8,111 bases of DNA from Actinomycetes bacterium (GTDB taxonomy: Bacteria > Actinomycetota > Acidimicrobiia > Acidimicrobiales > Bog-793): positions 1-8,111 of the forward strand of contig JAKAOD010000122.1 of assembly GCA_021823365.1 (NCBI GenBank), given 5' to 3'. Positions 5,957 through 8,111 of the stretch are shown here, one piece after another. Both the position numbers and the translations under genes were made by a program. The stretch's first letter is position 1, and each line of letters begins with the position of its first letter. The notes under the pieces were generated by a model. It was not told where the DNA came from and searched no databases. It worked only from the letters and a program-made list of their open reading frames with translations.

Positions 5957-6994
5957 ATGAGGGGATCGGTTCGGATCGCGAGGGTCGCCGGTATTCCCAT
6001 CTGCCTTCACTGGTCGATGCTCGCCCTTCCTTTCCTCGCGCTCACGCCGGGCGCCTCCCATCTGGCGTCGTCGGCGGGGTTCCTCGCGGCGCTCTTCGCC
6101 TCGGTGCTCGCGCACGAGCTCGGCCACGGCCTCTACGCCCGCCGACGCGGGCTCGAAGTGCGAGACATCGTCCTACTGCCATTCGGCGGCGTCTCGGAGA
6201 TCCCGGGCATTGCGAGCTCGGCCTCGGACGAGATGGCCGTCGCGCTCGTCGGGCCGCTCATGAGCTGCGCGCTCGCGCTCGCGCTCGCCGGTGGCGCGTG
6301 GGCGGCAGGCATCGCGCTCTGGCCGCCGACGCTGTTTGGCCGGTCCCTGGTCGCCAGGCTCGCCTGGGCGAACCTCTTGCTCGGCGGGTTCAACCTCGTC
6401 CCGGCCCTGCCCCTGGATGGAGGGCGGGCACTGCGGGGGTTCCTGGCTCGTTCGCGCGACCGGGTCGGCGCGACGGCGCTCGCCGCGCGAGTCGCACGCG
6501 CACTCGCGCTCGCGATGATCCTCGGCGGCCTGATGCTCGACCTCTGGGTCGCGATCCTCGGGGTCCTCGTGCTGCTCGCCGCCGGCGCCGAGGAGGACAG
6601 CGCGGTGCTGTCGGTCGCCTGCCGAGGCTTGCGGGTGCGGGACGTGATGGTCGAGGACCCCTGCGGCCTCGGGGCCGACGAGCCCGTCGCGCAGGCCGCG
6701 TCCTTCCTCGGCACGTTCCCCGGCCGCTCCTTCCCCGTCGTCGCGGACGGGCGCCTGGTCGGCATCGTCTCGGCCGCCGACCTCGGCAGGGCGATGCCGG
6801 GCGCAGCGCTTGCCGACGTCGCCGACGCCGGCGCCCCGGTGCTCGACGCGAGCACGGAGCTGTTCCCGGATGCCGTCGAGCAGCTCGTCCGCTCGCGACG
6901 GCGTGCGCTCGCCGTCGTGTCGGAGGGCAAGCTCGCCGGCGTGCTCTACCGCTCGGACGTCGAGGCGACCTTGCGCCGGCGCGCGCGAGGCTGA
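5957..6994 (+). CDS. Site-2 protease family (M50) membrane metalloprotease with two CBS domains
   Basis: 345-residue intramembrane zinc protease, presumed to cut a membrane-bound substrate such as an anti-sigma factor or signalling protein. The zinc motif HELGH (His53, Glu54, His57) lies in helix LFASVLAHELGHGLYARR. The third ligand is Asp154 in GFNLVPALPLDGGRALR (the family's N-x-xPxxPLDGG element). RDIVLLPFGGVSEI (69-82) is the typical segment after the catalytic helix. After the last helices (about 183-210), two CBS repeats fill about 226-280 and 285-340; in this subfamily they bind adenine nucleotides and probably gate activity. The start is ATG 5957, because MRGSVRIARVAGIPICLHW aligns with the usual family opening and GGGGTGG sits six bases upstream. 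ATG 5942 would add five residues. It is followed 17 bases later by the phosphoribosyltransferase, probably in one operon. Confidence 0.9.
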   Translation: MRGSVRIARVAGIPICLHWSMLALPFLALTPGASHLASSAGFLAALFASVLAHELGHGLYARRRGLEVRDIVLLPFGGVSEIPGIASSASDEMAVALVGPLMSCALALALAGGAWAAGIALWPPTLFGRSLVARLAWANLLLGGFNLVPALPLDGGRALRGFLARSRDRVGATALAARVARALALAMILGGLMLDLWVAILGVLVLLAAGAEEDSAVLSVACRGLRVRDVMVEDPCGLGADEPVAQAASFLGTFPGRSFPVVADGRLVGIVSAADLGRAMPGAALADVADAGAPVLDASTELFPDAVEQLVRSRRRALAVVSEGKLAGVLYRSDVEATLRRRARG

Positions 6995-7011
6995 GCCCCG
7001 CGGACGACGGC

Positions 7012-7731
7012 ATGCTCTTCGAGGACCGCTCCGAAGCCGGGAGGCTGCTCGGCGAGCGCCTGTCGAGCCTCCGCCCGGAGCACCCCGTCGTCCTCGGGCT
7101 TCCCCGAGGCGGCGTCGCCGTCGCCGCGGAGGTGGCGAGGCTGCTCGATGCGCCCCTGGATGTCATCGTCGTCCGGAAGCTCGGCGTACCGTTCCAGCCA
7201 GAGCTCGCCATGGGGGCGATCGGCGAGGGCGGGGTCCGCGTCGTCAACGACGAGATCGTCCGGGCGGCCGGCGTGGGCGCGTCCGAGCTCGCCGCCATCG
7301 AGCGCCGCGAGCGCGCCGAGCTCGAGCGGCGAGTCGCCTGCTACCGGGCCGCGCGCCCGCCCGTGCCGCTTGCCGGGAGGCTGGCGCTGCTCGTCGACGA
7401 CGGCGTCGCAACCGGCGCGACGGCGGCGGCGGCGTGCCGGGTCGCCCGCGGTTCCGGCGCGGCGCGGGTCGTCCTTGCCGCTCCGGTCGTCGCGGCCTCT
7501 GCGCTCGCCGACCTCTCCCCCGTTGCCGACGAGGTCGTCTGCCTCGAGAGCCCCGAGCGCTTCGGCGCCATCGGCCCGTGCTACGCCGACTTCGCCCAGC
7601 TTCGAGACGAGGAGGTCCTTGCCCTCCTCGCGCCTTGGCGCCCGCTCTCGGACCGATCCCCGGACCAGACCTCCGACCAGCCTCCGGACGGCTTCTTGGC
7701 GCCCTCAGACCAGCCTCGGGATCGACGCTAG
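7012..7731 (+). CDS. COG1926-type phosphoribosyltransferase
   Basis: 239-residue type I phosphoribosyltransferase-fold protein. The PRPP-binding loop is LALLVDDGVATGATAAAA (124-141), with the adjacent acidic pair Asp129-Asp130 and the G-x-A-T-G-A-T turn. LGLPRGGVAVAAEVA (28-42), VIVVRKLGVPFQPELAMGAI (51-70) and the late CYADFAQLRDEEVLALL match the predicted phosphoribosyltransferase group often seen near stress or lipid genes. The substrate base is not known for the group. The start is ATG 7012, where family similarity begins. The frame is open far upstream, over the protease gene, because of high GC, so stops do not define the start, and no strong Shine-Dalgarno is visible. A tail of about 29 residues (from about 211) rich in Asp, Pro, Ser and Gln with repeated SDQP-like units is not part of the fold. 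It ends 19 bases before the convergent DUF1918 stop. Confidence 0.88.
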   Translation: MLFEDRSEAGRLLGERLSSLRPEHPVVLGLPRGGVAVAAEVARLLDAPLDVIVVRKLGVPFQPELAMGAIGEGGVRVVNDEIVRAAGVGASELAAIERRERAELERRVACYRAARPPVPLAGRLALLVDDGVATGATAAAACRVARGSGAARVVLAAPVVAASALADLSPVADEVVCLESPERFGAIGPCYADFAQLRDEEVLALLAPWRPLSDRSPDQTSDQPPDGFLAPSDQPRDRR

Positions 7732-7750
7732 GCGCAGCCCTGCCCTGCGC
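7732..7750. terminator. Short hairpin between convergent stops, possible two-way terminator
   Basis: GCGCAG (7732-7737) pairs perfectly with CTGCGC (7745-7750) around a seven-base loop, and it fills exactly the gap between the stops of the phosphoribosyltransferase and DUF1918 genes. There is no T-run on either side, so it would be a non-canonical actinobacterial type terminator. The stem is only six pairs. Confidence 0.4.
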
Positions 7751-7954
7751 TCAGCGGGTCGCGGCCTCCGAGCCGTGCTCGATCGTGGCGTCCGGACCGG
7801 GGAAGTACAGCCCCTCGCGGCCGTCGGCGAGCCAACGCACGTGGTAAGGCGGCTCGCCTTCCTTGCCCTCGACGCCGAGGATCTCGCCCTCCTGGACGGG
7901 GTCTCCGACGTGGTGCCCCGGGACGACGATCCTGTCCCCTACGGCAGCCTTCAT
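7751..7954 (-). CDS. DUF1918 domain protein
   Basis: 67-residue small soluble protein of the DUF1918 family, common in Actinobacteria and of unknown function. It opens MKAAVGDRIVVPGHHVG, followed by EGEILGVEGKEGEPPYHVRW and a GREGLYFPGPDATIEH ending. This is the full family pattern: a small beta-barrel with a G-D-R-I/L start, YxVRW, and a FPGPDA element. The start is ATG 7954, because the homology begins there and a near-perfect ribosome site (AAAGGAGGT) precedes it by four bases; a GTG at 8017 would only add an unrelated Arg/Ala-rich stretch. The ATG overlaps the TGA of an upstream frame (TGATG), suggesting coupling. Family members are often found next to stress or redox genes, but nothing here assigns a role. 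Confidence 0.88.
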   Translation of the reverse strand: MKAAVGDRIVVPGHHVGDPVQEGEILGVEGKEGEPPYHVRWLADGREGLYFPGPDATIEHGSEAATR

Positions 7955-8111
7955 CACGACCTCCTTTCCAGCTCGCTTCGCAGCGCGCTCCACAGCTCGC
8001 TCCACAGCTCGCCCCACCGTGACCCGATCACGTCGTACGCCCGCAGGTCCGGTGCCGTCGGGCTCGTGGTGCCTCGCACCGCCACGTCCCTCGCCATCAC
8101 AAGCCCGACCG
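7954..8111 (-). CDS. C-terminal part of an unrecognised frame coupled to DUF1918
   Basis: The frame is open from the right edge and stops with TGA at 7956-7954, sharing one base with the DUF1918 ATG. It contains an ATG at 8097, giving a 47-residue product MARDVAVRGTTSPTAPDL followed by RAYDVIGSRWGELW and an ELWS-ELWS-ALRS-ELER helix. It may instead be the end of a longer gene starting outside the window. Third codon positions are mostly G or C, as in the real genes, and the tail looks like an amphipathic helix with Trp and Leu on one side. No family is recognised. The stop/start overlap and the Shine-Dalgarno inside its last codons support it as the upstream member of an operon, but a non-coding leader is not excluded. 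Confidence 0.5.
   Translation of the reverse strand, partial: VGLVMARDVAVRGTTSPTAPDLRAYDVIGSRWGELWSELWSALRSELERRS
7959..7967 (-). promoter_or_regulatory. Strong Shine-Dalgarno for the DUF1918 gene
   Basis: AAAGGAGGT on the minus strand is a nine-base match to the 16S rRNA tail, four bases before ATG 7954. It is by far the best ribosome site in the window and decides the start. It lies within the last codons of the upstream frame. Confidence 0.85.
7963..8010. repeat. Four degenerate 12-bp tandem repeats
   Basis: Two exact copies of GCTCCACAGCTC (7987-7998, 7999-8010) are followed toward lower coordinates by GCTTCGCAGCGC (9 of 12 identical) and CCTTTCCAGCTC (8 of 12). Read on the minus strand they encode four-residue units (ELWS, ELWS, ALRS, ELER) in the partial frame, and the last unit contains the DUF1918 Shine-Dalgarno. 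Confidence 0.75.

Noticed and set aside
5215..7011. Very long open frame upstream of and in phase with the phosphoribosyltransferase
   Set aside because: It runs across the exporter C-terminus and the whole protease in the wrong phase, giving Arg/Pro/Ala-rich sequence with no family features. It stays open because of high GC. Only the part from 7012 is real.
7955..8017. Upstream GTG extension of DUF1918
   Set aside because: The added 21 residues are Arg/Ala/Glu repeats unlike the family, and the strong Shine-Dalgarno points to ATG 7954.

Overview
The window is very GC-rich with strongly GC-biased third codon positions and several GTG starts. It carries gene families typical of Actinomycetota: an MptB-type polyprenol-phosphomannose mannosyltransferase, a PIG-V-like mannosyltransferase, a DUF1918 protein and an MFS_3 exporter with its usual C-terminal domain. 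I infer a high-GC actinobacterium, quite possibly outside the well-studied genera, but the sequence does not fix the lineage.

Left part (1-4064), envelope glycan synthesis. A 5'-truncated PIG-V-like GT-C enzyme on the plus strand ends 29 bases before the stop of a convergent two-gene minus-strand unit. That unit is an MptB-like alpha-1,6-mannosyltransferase followed 16 bases later by a GT39/PMT_2-like GT-C transferase. All three are multi-pass membrane enzymes expected to use lipid-linked sugars on the outer face of the membrane, so they probably act on mannan, lipomannan or a glycoprotein glycan.

Middle part (4065-5837), an MFS exporter gene divergent from mptB. The main observation of the window is here. 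The family-conserved N-terminus, including transmembrane helix 1, is encoded in the same frame just upstream but is separated from the rest by one in-frame TAG at 4233-4235. The TAG lies where relatives carry the Ser of a Thr-x-Ser-Pro motif. The gene is therefore a recent nonsense pseudogene, a sequencing error, or translated by readthrough or restart.

Right part (5838-8111). A 119-base gap holds a perfect 7-bp inverted repeat. It is followed by a site-2 protease (M50) with two CBS domains, a COG1926-type phosphoribosyltransferase 17 bases downstream, a short hairpin between convergent stops, and a minus-strand DUF1918 gene with a near-perfect Shine-Dalgarno sequence. The DUF1918 start overlaps the stop of a partial upstream frame that enters from the right edge and contains a 12-bp tandem repeat.

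I saw no tRNA, rRNA, CRISPR array, insertion sequence or phage gene. There is no clear case for a wholly new multi-gene system. The most noteworthy points are the interrupted exporter, the protease/phosphoribosyltransferase pair and the small coupled frame at the right edge.
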